Origin: Burkholderiales bacterium
GTDB taxonomy: Bacteria > Pseudomonadota > Gammaproteobacteria > Burkholderiales > Burkholderiaceae_E
Direction: 5' to 3'
Assembly: GCA_017307915.1 (NCBI GenBank)
Contig: JAFKGG010000369.1
Span: forward strand, 1 to 55,675
DNA length: 55,675 nt
The translations under genes and the position numbers were made by a program. The notes below the pieces were generated by a model, which saw only the letters and a list, made by a program, of their open reading frames with translations, had not been told where the DNA came from and did not search any database. Below, piece by piece: positions 1-9,910 of the stretch; positions within the stretch are counted from its first letter, which is position 1, and each line of letters starts with the position of its first letter.

Positions 1-127
1 CGGCGCTGACCACGATGGCGTTTCTGATGTAGCAAGCCGGGGCCATCACCGTGCCGGCCCCGCGTTCCTGTTTTCGCATCGCAGCTTCTTTTCGGACCTG
101 GCGCATCGCCGCTTCTCCTCCTGCCTG

Positions 128-157
128 GCGACCCCGGCGCGCAAGCCCCGGGGTCGC
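128..157. terminator. GC-rich hairpin, probable terminator
   Basis: A perfect 10-bp inverted repeat (GCGACCCCGG at 128-137, CCGGGGTCGC at 148-157) with a 10-nt loop lies just past the 3' end of the crotonase gene that closes the operon. On the plus strand it is followed by a short T-rich stretch (tgctttctc), so it may also stop a plus-strand gene lying mostly left of the window. There is no T-run on the minus strand. Confidence 0.55.
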
Positions 158-171
158 TGCTTTCTCGGCCT

Positions 172-981
172 TCAGCGCCCGCGAAACACCGGCTTACGGC
201 GCTCGCTGAAGGCACGCACGCCTTCGGCGAAGCTCTCGCCGCCGACCAATTCCATCTGCCGCGACCGTTCCAGGTCGAGCTGCTGCGCCAAGGTGTTCGA
301 CTCGGCGGCAGCGAAGATCGCGCGCGCTTCCAGGATCGCGTGCTGCGGCATGGCGGCCAGCGCATGCGCCATGCGCCGTGCCTCGGCCTGCAATCGATCG
401 TCTTCGACGCAGGCCCAGATCAGGCCCCACTCCTGCGCCTTGTGCGCCGGCAGCTTCTCGCCAGTGATCGCCAGCCCCAGTGCACGGGCACGCCCGATCG
501 CGCGCGGCAGCGCCCACGTGACGCCCATGTCGGGCATGGCACCGAGGGCTGGAAAGAACGGCAGATAGAAGTACGATGATTTCGCCGCGATCACCAGGTC
601 GCCGGCCAGCGCCAGGCCCATGCCGCCGCCCGCGGCCACGCCATTGACGGCGCACACCACCGGCACCGGCAGCTCGTTCAGGGTACGCACGACGGGGTTC
701 ATGCGCGTCATCAACTCGCCCACGTATTGCCCGAGCGGGCAATCAGGATCGGGCTTGTCGATCAACTCGCGATAGCGCGCCAGATCGGCCCCGACGCAAA
801 AACCCCGCCCGCGGCCGGTGAGGATGACGGCGCGCACCGTCTTGTCCTCGCGCGCCCTCGCGACGGCATCCGTCAGGCCCTGGATCATCTCGCCGCCCAG
901 CGGGTTCATCCGGTCGCCGTCGTTCAGACTGATCGTGGCGATCGCCTCGTCGATCTCGAACTGGACCAAGGGTTCTTTCAT
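172..981 (-). CDS. enoyl-CoA hydratase/isomerase family protein (isomerase-like)
   Basis: Crotonase-fold enzyme of 269 aa acting on an acyl-CoA in the cytoplasm. Oxyanion-hole motif FCVGADL is at residues 61-67 and GVAAGGGMGLAL at 114-125. The two hydratase glutamates are not conserved: the first position is Gly. An Asp (D150, in MPDMGVTW) sits where PaaG-type isomerases carry their acidic residue, so double-bond isomerisation is as likely as hydration. The ATG at 981 was chosen because it follows AAGGAA and overlaps the stop of the DUF2889 gene by ATGA. It is the last gene of the transporter/acyl-CoA operon that starts at 9832. The substrate is not known. Confidence 0.85.
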   Translation of the reverse strand: MKEPLVQFEIDEAIATISLNDGDRMNPLGGEMIQGLTDAVARAREDKTVRAVILTGRGRGFCVGADLARYRELIDKPDPDCPLGQYVGELMTRMNPVVRTLNELPVPVVCAVNGVAAGGGMGLALAGDLVIAAKSSYFYLPFFPALGAMPDMGVTWALPRAIGRARALGLAITGEKLPAHKAQEWGLIWACVEDDRLQAEARRMAHALAAMPQHAILEARAIFAAAESNTLAQQLDLERSRQMELVGGESFAEGVRAFSERRKPVFRGR

Positions 982-1538
982 GATGAGGATTCCTTGCGGC
1001 GAAGCGGAAAATAGGTGCGCACGACCTCGCCGTCCAGACGCAGTCCGTGGCAGGCGCCCAGGGGCGTGAACTTGCCGCCCGGCGCCGCCGGATCGACGTC
1101 GGTGAATTCGCTGTCGGCCCACAAAGCCTGGAACACGGTGCTCGCCATGGCCGAAATCAGTTCGGAAATGTGCGTGCACCCCACTTCGCCTCGGAACAGT
1201 TTCTTGACTTCGCTGCCGAAGCCCGGGCCGATGCGCAAGCCCACCAGCTTGCTATAGGCCGCCTCGGCACCTTCGCATTCCGGATAAGGGCGCTCCTCGC
1301 TGTAGGCACCGGCCGCGACGATCCAGCGATCACGGCTCACCGTGAGCCGCACGCGCATCTGATGGATCGGCGCGTTTGCGTCGATGCTCCTTCCCGTCGG
1401 CAACCGCGCCGGCTCCGGCTTGGTATCGACGAGCAGCGCCTCGATGTCGAGCAGGCCGTCTTCACGCTCGAAGGCTTCGCAGATGATGCGCCGCAAGTGG
1501 ATCGGCCGGCGTGGCGCGGCAGGCGGTGCCTCGCTCAT
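978..1538 (-). CDS. DUF2889 family protein
   Basis: A 186-aa soluble protein that I place in the DUF2889 family from its overall sequence, including a RRIICEAFEREDGLLDIEA-type start and a later DGEVVRTYFPLR segment. No enzymatic motif is recognisable and the function of the family is not established. It overlaps the upstream CaiB-like remnant (stop at 1535) and the downstream crotonase (start at 981) by ATGA on both sides, so all three are probably translated together. Members of this family often sit beside acyl-CoA genes, which fits here. Confidence 0.7.
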   Translation of the reverse strand: MSEAPPAAPRRPIHLRRIICEAFEREDGLLDIEALLVDTKPEPARLPTGRSIDANAPIHQMRVRLTVSRDRWIVAAGAYSEERPYPECEGAEAAYSKLVGLRIGPGFGSEVKKLFRGEVGCTHISELISAMASTVFQALWADSEFTDVDPAAPGGKFTPLGACHGLRLDGEVVRTYFPLRRKESSS

Positions 1539-1918
1539 GCGCGCGCCCCGGCATGGGCCGCCCCGGCATGGGCCGCCCCGGTATCGGCCGCCCCCACGAA
1601 GGCTACGCCGGCGCTGACCAGCGCATCAATCTCGGCCGGGGAATAGCCGGCCGCCGCCAGCAGCTCAAGCGTGTGCTGGCCGGTGTGTGGCGCCTCGACC
1701 GCGCGCGCGTCTTTCATATCGAGCGACAGCGACAGGCGCCCGCGATCGACCACGCCGTCGTTGCGCATCAGGTCGTCGAGCCCGCCGCGGCTGGGCGCGG
1801 GCGGCCGGTCGATGCGCAGAACCCGCGCGCCCATGTCGGCCAGCAGCATGCAGGCGAACGGCCCCGGACCGATGCCGGCAAGCTCGATGACGGTGAGATG
1901 GGAAAGCGGTCCGGACAT
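1535..1918 (-). CDS. CaiB/BaiF CoA-transferase family protein, internally deleted (AMACR-like remnant)
   Basis: Only 127 aa, against about 360-400 aa for alpha-methylacyl-CoA racemase and other class III CoA-transferase family members. Residues 1 to about 75 match the family N-terminus (VIELAGIGPGPFACMLLADMG). Residues from about 76 match the C-terminal tail (HTLELLAAAGYSPAEIDALV). The roughly 250 residues between, including the region carrying the catalytic Asp, are absent, yet the reading frame is kept. The C-terminus ends in Ala-rich repeats encoded by a 15-bp tandem repeat. It is coupled to the DUF2889 gene by ATGA and lies 18 nt after the acyl-CoA dehydrogenase. It is very probably inactive as a racemase; a truncation artefact of assembly is the alternative. 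Confidence 0.7.
   Translation of the reverse strand: MSGPLSHLTVIELAGIGPGPFACMLLADMGARVLRIDRPPAPSRGGLDDLMRNDGVVDRGRLSLSLDMKDARAVEAPHTGQHTLELLAAAGYSPAEIDALVSAGVAFVGAADTGAAHAGAAHAGARA
1546..1590. repeat. 15-bp tandem repeat, three units
   Basis: Units of ccccggcatgggccg at 1546-1560 and 1561-1575 are identical; the third at 1576-1590 differs at two positions (ccccggtatcggccg). The unit length is a multiple of three, so on the minus strand it extends the CaiB-like remnant with Ala-rich pentapeptides (AAHAG, AAHAG, AADTG) without breaking the frame. Confidence 0.85.
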
Positions 1919-1936
1919 GGCGGCGGCTGTGCTCGA

Positions 1937-3097
1937 TTACATCCGCTTGGCCACTTCTTCCAGCATCACCTCGGTAGCGCCGCCGCCGATGGTGAGGATG
2001 CGGGAGTCGCGCGCCATGCGCTCGACCGGCGTGCCGATGATGTAGCCGGTGCCGCCGTGCAATTGCAGGCAGGTGTGCACGATCTCCTGCAAGGTCTCGG
2101 CGCCGAAGGCCTTCAGCATCGACACCTCGCGCACCGTGTCCTTGCCCTCGTCGATCATCTGCGCGCACTGGTAGGTCAGCGCGCGCACCGCCGCGGCCTT
2201 GGCGGCGACCCAGGCAATCTTGTTGCGCACCACCGGCTGCTCCCACAGCGGCTTGCCGAAGGCCTGCCGGTTGCGCAGATAGTCCACCGTCAGCTCGATT
2301 GCCTTGGCGCTGGCGCCCGAGACCAGCGCGCCGACCACCAGACGCTCGTTCTGGAAGGTGCTCATGATGTAGTAGAAGCCTTTGCCTTCCTCGCCCAGCA
2401 GCGCGTCGTGCGGCAGCTTCAGGTCGTCGAGGAACAGCTCGGCGGTGTCGGAACTGCGCCAGCCATGCTTGTCGAACTTGCGCGCCACCTTCAGGCCGGG
2501 GTTGCCCTTTTCGACGATGAACAGCGAAATGCCGCGGCTGCCCTTGGCTTGCGGATCGGTGCGCGCGGCGACGATGTAGAGGTCGCCGAGCACGCCGTTG
2601 GTGATGAAGGTCTTCGAGCCGTTGATGCTCCAGCCGTCTTCGGTACGCACGGCGCGGGTCTTCAGCCCCGCGACGTCGGAACCGGCATGCGGTTCGGTCA
2701 CGCACACTGCTCCCACCTGCATGCCGGCGCAGGCCGCGGGCAGGTATTTCTTCTTCTGCTCGTGGCTGCCGCGATGGGCGATGTGCGAGATCGACATGTC
2801 GCTGTGCACCGTCAGCGCTGCCGCCACGCCGCCGTAGGATGAGCGTGCAAGCTCTTCCCCGAGCACCACCGAAGCCAACGCGCCCATGCCGCCGCCGCCA
2901 TACTCGACCGGATGCCGCATGCCCAGGAAACCCATCTCGCCGAGCCGGCGGAACACGTCCCTCGGGATCTCGCCGGCCGCCTCCCAGGCATCGCCGTTGG
3001 GCACGATCACTTCGTCGACGAAGCGGCGCACCTGCTGGCGCACCATGCGCAGTTCATCGCTGAGTAGATCGGGTTCGTTGAATTGGAATTCGGTCAT
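1937..3097 (-). CDS. acyl-CoA dehydrogenase
   Basis: Flavin-dependent acyl-CoA dehydrogenase of 386 aa, of normal length for the family, introducing an alpha-beta double bond into an acyl-CoA. The FAD/substrate loop VTEPHAGSD is at 133-141 and the C-terminal helix motif HGGTGYI is present. The usual SCAD-type catalytic Glu position (YEGTSE) reads IGGGATE, but E251 in FQNERLVVG matches the alternative position used by isovaleryl- and long-chain-type enzymes, so activity is expected. It lies between the transporter receptor gene (138-nt gap with a hairpin) and the CaiB remnant. The chemical identity of the substrate is not visible. Confidence 0.9.
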   Translation of the reverse strand: MTEFQFNEPDLLSDELRMVRQQVRRFVDEVIVPNGDAWEAAGEIPRDVFRRLGEMGFLGMRHPVEYGGGGMGALASVVLGEELARSSYGGVAAALTVHSDMSISHIAHRGSHEQKKKYLPAACAGMQVGAVCVTEPHAGSDVAGLKTRAVRTEDGWSINGSKTFITNGVLGDLYIVAARTDPQAKGSRGISLFIVEKGNPGLKVARKFDKHGWRSSDTAELFLDDLKLPHDALLGEEGKGFYYIMSTFQNERLVVGALVSGASAKAIELTVDYLRNRQAFGKPLWEQPVVRNKIAWVAAKAAAVRALTYQCAQMIDEGKDTVREVSMLKAFGAETLQEIVHTCLQLHGGTGYIIGTPVERMARDSRILTIGGGATEVMLEEVAKRM

Positions 3098-3176
3098 GAA
3101 GAGGCTGCGCGTTCAGCGGTGAAGTCTGAAGGGTGATGGGCGTCGGCCCGAAGCAGTGCGAGTGCTGCGCATCGAT

Positions 3177-3209
3177 GGGTGCACGAGGCGGTCGCCACCC
3201 CGTGCACCC
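3177..3209. other. intergenic hairpin between receptor gene and acyl-CoA dehydrogenase gene
   Basis: A perfect 9-bp inverted repeat (gggtgcacg at 3177-3185, cgtgcaccc at 3201-3209), with a further ccgtgcacg copy about 12 nt downstream. There is no T-run on the minus strand, so it is more likely an mRNA-stabilising or attenuating hairpin after the highly expressed receptor gene than a full terminator. Confidence 0.5.
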
Positions 3210-3235
3210 CTGCATCCCGTGCACGCCTGGCCTGA

Positions 3236-4396
3236 CTATTTGACGACCTTGTACGTCGCCCCGGCAGGGTCGGCCTTCAGCAGGAACAGCTTCGGCGCCG
3301 CCAGGTGATTGGTCGGCGTGAACGTGACCGGCGTCATCGCGCCCGTTTCCAGCCCCTTCACCTTGTTGAGCTCGGCGATGGTGCAATTCCAGGTCAGCGC
3401 CTTGCCGCAACGGCCGATCGCATCGAACAGCGCGCGCGTCGAGGCATAGCCGGTAAAGGTGTAGCGGTTGACCCGGGCGAGTTCTTCCTGCGACAGATGC
3501 TTGGCGAGCTTTTCAGTGAACCCCTTGGCTTCCGGCTCACTTTCGAGATAGACGTAATCGATCGTGTACACGTTCTCGGCGGCCGAACCCATCATCTTGG
3601 CGCTGGCCGGCACGCGCGATACGTAGGTCACGCCCGTGGGAATCTTGTGGCCGATGCGCTCCAGTTCCTTGGCCATGGTCACGTTCTCGCCCAGCACGCC
3701 GCCGGCCATCAGCGCCTCGGCGCCCGATTGCTTGACCTTCAGCATCTCGGAAGAAAAGTCGCTCTGGCCCTTCTTGTAGATCTGGGTGGAGACGACCTGC
3801 AGTTTCTTCTCCTTCACGGCGCGATCGAAGCCTTGCCGCACGTTCTCGCCGTATTCGTCGTCCTGCGAGACCAGCGCCCACTTCTTGCCGGGATAACGCT
3901 CGGCCATTCGCGAGACGAGTTCGGTCACGGCATCGGCCATGTCGTAGCCGACGGCGAACACGTTCTTGATGAGGGGTTTGTAAAGACCCTCATACGTGGT
4001 GATCGGCGCCATGGCCGGAATGCCCGACTGCTGGATCAGCGGCATCGCGGCCTGCGACTGCGCCGTACCGGAGATCGACGTCAACGCGAACACCTTGTCG
4101 CTGTTGATCAGCTTGCGTACACCCTGCACGGTGCGCGACGGCACGTAGCCGTCGTCTTCGGAAATCAGCCGCACCCGGCGCCCGTTGATGCCGCCCGCGG
4201 CATTGACTTCGGCCACGGCGACCTTCACGCCCAGGTTGTGCGCCACGCCCAGCAGCGCCGGCGGCCCGGTCAGCGGCAAAATGTCGCCGACCACGATCTC
4301 GCTGTCGGTCACGCCCTGCTGCTGTGCCGCCGCGGGGCCGACAGCGCCCGCGCTCAGCAGGCCGATGACGGCGAGGGTAGTAAGTCTCCTGTTCAT
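3236..4396 (-). CDS. branched-chain/hydrophobic acid ABC transporter substrate-binding protein
   Basis: Periplasmic receptor of the LivK-type (type I periplasmic-binding fold), 386 aa. Residues 1-24 form a Sec signal peptide ending in GPAAA, and the mature part begins QQQGVTDSEIVVGDILPLTGP, typical of this family. The ATG at 4396 follows AAAGGAG at 7 nt spacing. It is encoded directly after LivM in a complete ABC operon that also contains an acyl-CoA ligase, so the ligand is more likely an aromatic or aliphatic carboxylate than leucine or valine. That ligand call is inferred from context only. Confidence 0.9.
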   Translation of the reverse strand: MNRRLTTLAVIGLLSAGAVGPAAAQQQGVTDSEIVVGDILPLTGPPALLGVAHNLGVKVAVAEVNAAGGINGRRVRLISEDDGYVPSRTVQGVRKLINSDKVFALTSISGTAQSQAAMPLIQQSGIPAMAPITTYEGLYKPLIKNVFAVGYDMADAVTELVSRMAERYPGKKWALVSQDDEYGENVRQGFDRAVKEKKLQVVSTQIYKKGQSDFSSEMLKVKQSGAEALMAGGVLGENVTMAKELERIGHKIPTGVTYVSRVPASAKMMGSAAENVYTIDYVYLESEPEAKGFTEKLAKHLSQEELARVNRYTFTGYASTRALFDAIGRCGKALTWNCTIAELNKVKGLETGAMTPVTFTPTNHLAAPKLFLLKADPAGATYKVVK

Positions 4397-4448
4397 TGCT
4401 AGCTCCTTTTGTGGTCAGGCCAGGGTCGTGGTGATGAAAGCGCGATCG

Positions 4449-5495
4449 TCAGTAGCGCAAGGGCCAGTAGACCCAGGCGTGCCGGACGTCGTGCCAGATG
4501 CCGCGCAGCCCGCGGGGATCGAACCTCAGAAAACCGATGATTGCCAAGCCATACAGCACGCTCTTGATCTCGTGCGCGCTGGTGGTGAGCAGGTCGCTCA
4601 GGCCGCTGCCCAGCACCGACATCGCTGCGGCGAAGATCTCCGGCAAGGTCATGATGAAGATCGTGCCGAATACCGCCCCGAGCACCGAGCCGAGCCCACC
4701 CACGATGACGATGGCCAGCGCCTCGATCGACAGCAGGAACGGGTAACCCTCGACGCTGACGATGCCCAGATACAGGCCCATCAGCGCGCCGCCCACGCCG
4801 GTCAGCGCCGCGCTCACCAGAAAGGCCAGCAGCTTGAAGCGGACCAGGTTGATGCCCATGGTGCGCGCCGCGATGTCGTTGTCGCGGATGGCGACCAGCG
4901 CGCGCCCGATGTAGGAGCGGCGAAAGTTCAGCGTCACCGCCACCGCCAGCACGCACATGACCAGACAGAACCAGTAGAACGCGTTGTCGCTCGACAGGTC
5001 GACACCCAGCATGGTGGGACGCATGACCATGATGCCGCGGCCGGCCCCGGTCCACTTGCCGCCGGCCAGGATGCAGGCGCTGACGATGTGGCTGAAGGCC
5101 AGCGTCGTGATCGCCAGATACAAGCCGTGCAGGCGCAGCGACGGAATGCCCACGATCAGGCCGAACAGCGCGGGCACCACCGCCGACAGCATCAGCGCGA
5201 ACTCCGGCGGCAAGCCCAGGCGGGTGACGCCGATCGCGTAGGTATAGCCGCCCAGCATCAGGAAGCCGACGTGGCCCAGCGAGATCAGCCCGGTGAAGCC
5301 GGTCAGCACGGTGAGCCCGAGCGCGCCGACCAGCGTGAACAGGATGATGGTCAGATGCGACAGCAGAAAATTGCCGAGCAGGAACGGGGCAAGCGCCAGC
5401 GCCACCAGCAGCGCCGCCGTCCACGCCTTGACCGCCGGCGAATCGGTCAGGACGATCAGCTCGCCATAACCCTTCTTGAAGTATCCGCTTCGCAT
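4449..5495 (-). CDS. livM: branched-chain-type ABC transporter permease (LivM-like)
   Basis: Inner-membrane permease of 348 aa with several hydrophobic helices from about residue 30 (FLLGNFLLSHLTIILFTLVG) and the family segment GLISLGHVGFLMLGGYTYA. The motif RRSYIGRALVAIRDNDIAARTMGI, which contacts the ATPase, is clear. The ATG at 5495 shares one base with the LivH stop (TGATG), showing translational coupling. The same frame is open further upstream, but that part is antisense-like shadow of LivH and the ligase gene. It pairs with LivH, LivF, LivG and the receptor at 3236. Confidence 0.9.
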   Translation of the reverse strand: MRSGYFKKGYGELIVLTDSPAVKAWTAALLVALALAPFLLGNFLLSHLTIILFTLVGALGLTVLTGFTGLISLGHVGFLMLGGYTYAIGVTRLGLPPEFALMLSAVVPALFGLIVGIPSLRLHGLYLAITTLAFSHIVSACILAGGKWTGAGRGIMVMRPTMLGVDLSSDNAFYWFCLVMCVLAVAVTLNFRRSYIGRALVAIRDNDIAARTMGINLVRFKLLAFLVSAALTGVGGALMGLYLGIVSVEGYPFLLSIEALAIVIVGGLGSVLGAVFGTIFIMTLPEIFAAAMSVLGSGLSDLLTTSAHEIKSVLYGLAIIGFLRFDPRGLRGIWHDVRHAWVYWPLRY

Positions 5496-6367
5496 CAGAC
5501 CCTCTCGATCCGTTTTTCGCCGAACAGCCCGAACGGGCGGATCATCAGCACCACCAGGATCAGCACGAAACCGGCGATCTCCTTCAGCGTGCTGGGCAGA
5601 TAGCCGCCGACCAGGTTTTCGAGGATGCCGATGATCAGGCCGCTCACGCCCGAGCCGATGATCGAATCGAATCCGCCCAGCACGGTGGCCGGAAAAGCCT
5701 TCAGGCCGATCTCGAACACCGTGGGCGCCAGCCCGTAGATCACGGCGAACAAGGCGCCGGCCAGGCCCGCCAGACCCGAGGCCGCGGCCCAGGCCACGGC
5801 CTGCACGCGCGCCGTCGAGACGCCCATCAGGCGGGCCGTCTTTTCGTCGGCCGCCACGGCACGCATCGCCACGCCGAAGCGGCTGCGCGTGAGAAACAGC
5901 CAGAACCCGAGCACCGCCAGCACCAGCACGCCGAACACCACGAGCTGGCTGACCCGGACGCCGATGCCCATGAGCTGCACGATGTCGTCGGCGCCCGCCA
6001 CTTCGAACTTGTGCGGCGATGCGCCCCAGATCATCGTGACCAGGGCACGCAGCACCACGGCCAGCCCCACCGTGACCAGCACCACCGACAGCACCGGCTC
6101 GCCGAGCATCGGCCGCATGATCAGGCGCTCGCACACCAGGCCCAGCACGGCGCCGACGCACACGGCCAGCAGCACGGCCATGACGCCGCCGGTGCCCATC
6201 GCCATGACCAGCGACCAGGTCGTGTAAGCCGTGAGCATGCCCATTTCGCCCTGGGCGAAATTGACGATGCCGGTGGCCTTGAAGATGACGGCGAAGCTCA
6301 TCGCCACCAGACCGTAGATGGCGCCCACCGCCAGGCCCGACACCACCAGTTGAGCGAAGTATTCCAT
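5495..6367 (-). CDS. livH: branched-chain-type ABC transporter permease (LivH-like)
   Basis: Inner-membrane permease of 290 aa, normal length for LivH. It starts MEYFAQLVVSGLAVGAIYGL and carries the family sequence NFAQGEMGML near residue 36 and the coupling-loop region RSRFGVAMRAVAADEKTARLMG. It follows the acyl-CoA ligase stop with no intergenic base (ligase ends at 6368) and runs into LivM with a 1-nt overlap. Its place after the ligase instead of next to the ATPases is unusual and discussed in the findings. Confidence 0.9.
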   Translation of the reverse strand: MEYFAQLVVSGLAVGAIYGLVAMSFAVIFKATGIVNFAQGEMGMLTAYTTWSLVMAMGTGGVMAVLLAVCVGAVLGLVCERLIMRPMLGEPVLSVVLVTVGLAVVLRALVTMIWGASPHKFEVAGADDIVQLMGIGVRVSQLVVFGVLVLAVLGFWLFLTRSRFGVAMRAVAADEKTARLMGVSTARVQAVAWAAASGLAGLAGALFAVIYGLAPTVFEIGLKAFPATVLGGFDSIIGSGVSGLIIGILENLVGGYLPSTLKEIAGFVLILVVLMIRPFGLFGEKRIERV

Positions 6368-8210
6368 CTATGCTCCGTAGATGATCTCGAGTTCGCGCGC
6401 GAACTTCTTGTTGATCAGGCCGCGGCGAACCTTCTGCGTGGCGGTCAGTTCGCCGTCGTCGTGATCCAGCTCTTTCTCCAGCAGCACGAACCGGCGGATG
6501 TTTTCCACGCGAGCGAACTTGGCATTGACTTCGTCGACGACGCTCTGGATCAGCTCGTGCACCTCGCCCATCTGGGTCAGCGATTTGAAGGTCGTATACG
6601 GCAGGTTGCGCTCGGCGGCCCAGCGGCCGACGCTGTCGAAATCGATCTGGATCAGGCCGCCCAGGAATTTGCGGCCTTCGCCGACCACGATGGCTTCGCG
6701 AACGAAGGGGCTGTCCTTGAGCGCGTTCTCGATTTCCGACGGGGCGATGTTCTTGCCGCCACTGGTGATGATGATCGCCTTCTTGCGGTCGACCACGGCG
6801 ATCTCGTCTTCGCCACGCAGCTCGACGATGTCGCCGGTAGCCAGCCACCCATCGGGCGACATGATGTCGGCGGTGCCCTGATCGTCGAACAGGTAGCCCT
6901 TGAAGACGCCGGGCGAGCGCACGAAGACCTCGCCGTCTTCGGCCACCTTCCATTGCACGCCTTCCATCGCAGGGCCGCAGCTACCCGAGATGAACGGCCG
7001 GCCGGGCACCTGCACGAAGCACAGGCCGCCGGCTTCGGTCAGGCCGTAGCCCTGCCCTACCGGCAAACCGATGACGTCGAAGAACTTCAGCGTCTCGGGC
7101 GACACCGAGGCGCCGCCGCACATGCGGGTGTGCGTGCGATTCAACCCCATGTGGCGCTGCATGTTGCGAAACAGCAGGCCATACCAGAACGCGAACTCGA
7201 GCTTGTCGCGCAGCGCGATCAGATGCCCGTGCACGGCGCGGCGGTCCGACAGCACGCGTCCGCGCCTCATGCCGATGCGATACATCCACTGCTGCAAGCG
7301 GCCGCTGTCCTTCATGCGGAACTCGAAGCTCTGCTGCAGTTTTTCCCAGATGCGCGGCACGCCCAGGAAGAAGGTGGGCGCGATCTCGCGGATGTTGCCG
7401 GCGACCGTGTCGATGGACTCGGCGAAGTTCACGCAGCCGCCCGACAACAGGTGCTGCACGGTGGAGTAGCTGCGCTCGGCCACGTGGCACAGCGGCAGAT
7501 AGCATACCGACTCGAACGGCTTGTCGGTCATCCTGCGCGCCACCATGTACGCATAGGCGCCGTAGACGAAATTGCGGTGCGTCAGCATCGCCCCCTTCGG
7601 CGGCCCGGTCGTGCCCGAGGTGTACACGAGGATGTTGACGTCGTCGGGCATCAGCGCGTCGATCGACTCGTCGAGCCGGCGCTCGGCGTCAGGGTGCTCG
7701 GCGGCATATTCGTCGCCCAGTTCGAGCAGCCGGGCGAACCCGTGCGGGCGCCCCGGCGCGTAGCGGCGCAGCCCCTTCATGTCGATGCAGAAGATGTGCT
7801 CCAGGTGCGGCAGCCCGTCGCCGTTGGCCATCGCATCGAGCACCTTGTCGGTCTGCTCCTGGTCGCCGGTGATCGCCAGCCTGGCGCGGCAGTGGCCCGC
7901 GATGTACTGCACCTCGGGCCAGGGGTTGGTCGGGTAGATGCCCACCACCTGCACGCCGATCATCTGCGCGCCCAGATCGGCATAGAACCATTCCGGCACG
8001 TCTTCGGCGGCGATGATGAGGCGGTCGCCGCGCGACAGGCCCAACTGCATCAGCCCGAGCGCCGCGCGGCGCGCATCGCGGTAATAGTCGGCCCAGGTGC
8101 GGCCGCGCCAGACGCCCTGCACCTTCTCGCGCAGCGCCACCTGGCCGCCGCGCTCCCGGGCACGCAGGCGCAGCAGGCCCGGCATCGTCGCCTCGCCCCG
8201 GATCAGCTTG

Positions 8211-8224
<14 letters not shown>
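6368..8224 (-). CDS. AMP-dependent acyl-CoA synthetase (FadD15/long-chain type)
   Basis: Adenylate-forming ligase of 618 aa that activates a carboxylic acid to its CoA thioester using ATP. The phosphate-binding motif YTSGTTGPPKGAML is at 201-214, GYGLTEAGG follows in the middle of the protein, and the hinge region GWLATGDIVEL and the K-rich VDRKKAIIITSGGKNI segment are intact. The start at 8224 follows GAGGAGG and overlaps the LivG stop by 14 nt. It is sandwiched between the ATPase and permease genes, which suggests that uptake and activation are coupled. Long-chain specificity is a family label; the real substrate may be aromatic. Confidence 0.9.
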
Positions 8225-9001
<777 letters not shown>

Positions 9002-9005
<4 letters not shown>

Positions 9006-9832
9006 GACAGCCATCTCTTGCGACGCTTGTAGTGCTTCACGTCTTTCATGTGGGTGCGGCCCGCCTGCGAGGACAGGCCCAGGTAGAACTCGCGCACGTC
9101 TTGATTGCGGCGCAGTTGTTCGCTGGTGCCGTCGAGCACGACGCGGCCGTTCTCCATGATGTAGGCGTAGTCGGCGATCGCCAGCGCCCGGCTGGCGTTC
9201 TGCTCGACCAGAAGAATGGTCAGCCCGGCCGCTTCGCGCAGGCGGCCGATGCTGTCGAAGATCTCGGTCACGATCAGCGGCGCCAGACCCAGCGAAGGCT
9301 CATCGAGCGCCAGCACCTTCGGCTGGCTCATCAGCGCGCGACCGATCGCCACCATCTGCTGTTCGCCGCCCGACAGATAGCCGGCGATCTGCCTGCGCTT
9401 GTCGGCCAGGCGTGGAAACAGCCGATAGACGTAGTCGCGCGCCTCGGCCAGTTTGCCGGCGCTTTGCAGATGCGCGCCCACCACCAGGTTCTCATCGACG
9501 GTCAGCGTGGCGAACAAGCGCCGCCCTTCGGGCACCTGCACCATGCCGCGTTTGACGATCAACGGCGCGGGCGCGCGTTCGACGGCTTCGCCGAACAGGT
9601 GGATCGAGCCTTTCTCGATCTCGCCGTCTTCGGCATCGAGCACGCCCGAAATCGCTTTCAGCACGCTGGATTTCCCGGCGCCATTGGAACCGAGCAGTGC
9701 CACGATGCTGCCGGCGCGCACCTCGAGCGACACGTCGCGCACGGCCTCGATAGCGCCGCCGTAGACGATCTGGATGTTGTGCACGGCCAGCGCCGGCGGG
9801 GCGGCGGCGGTCGATGCGGATGGATTTGTCAT
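9002..9832 (-). CDS. livF: ABC transporter ATP-binding protein (LivF-like)
   Basis: Second ATPase of the transporter, 276 aa. Walker A GSNGAGKSS is at 48-56, then YLSGGEQQM signature and LALDEPSLGLAP Walker B. It carries a basic C-terminal tail (KDVKHYKRRKRWL) that exceeds classical LivF. It is the first gene of the operon and has a 20-bp operator-like palindrome only 15 nt upstream of its ATG. If the -10 assigned to that site is right, the leader would be just a few bases, so either the mRNA is nearly leaderless or the real start lies slightly downstream. Confidence 0.9.
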
Positions 9833-9847
9833 CGTCTCTGAAATAAT

Positions 9848-9867
9848 TAGTCCGTCGCGTCGGTCTT
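9848..9867. promoter_or_regulatory. operator-like palindrome, site A (upstream of livF)
   Basis: TAGTCCGTC-GC-GTCGGTCTT, matching the shared consensus TARWCCGWC-NN-GWCGGWYTW. On the minus strand it lies between a possible -35 (TTTAAA) and a -10-like AATTAT at 9843-9848. It should govern the transporter/ligase/acyl-CoA dehydrogenase operon. The size and symmetry suit a TetR-family repressor; the protein is not identified. Confidence 0.7.
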
Positions 9868-9910
9868 TAAATTGCGAACATTATGTGGAAGAAAGCAGGG
9901 ATGGGCCCAC

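Noticed and set aside
1-32. Possible C-terminal end of a plus-strand gene (reading ALTTMAFLM and stop)
   Set aside because: Too short to support; it is mentioned only because a hairpin at 128-157 could terminate such a gene.
4449-6953. A long minus-strand frame covering livM and continuing upstream
   Set aside because: Only the last 348 residues are LivM. The upstream part is out of frame over livH and the ligase gene, both of which have clear motifs.
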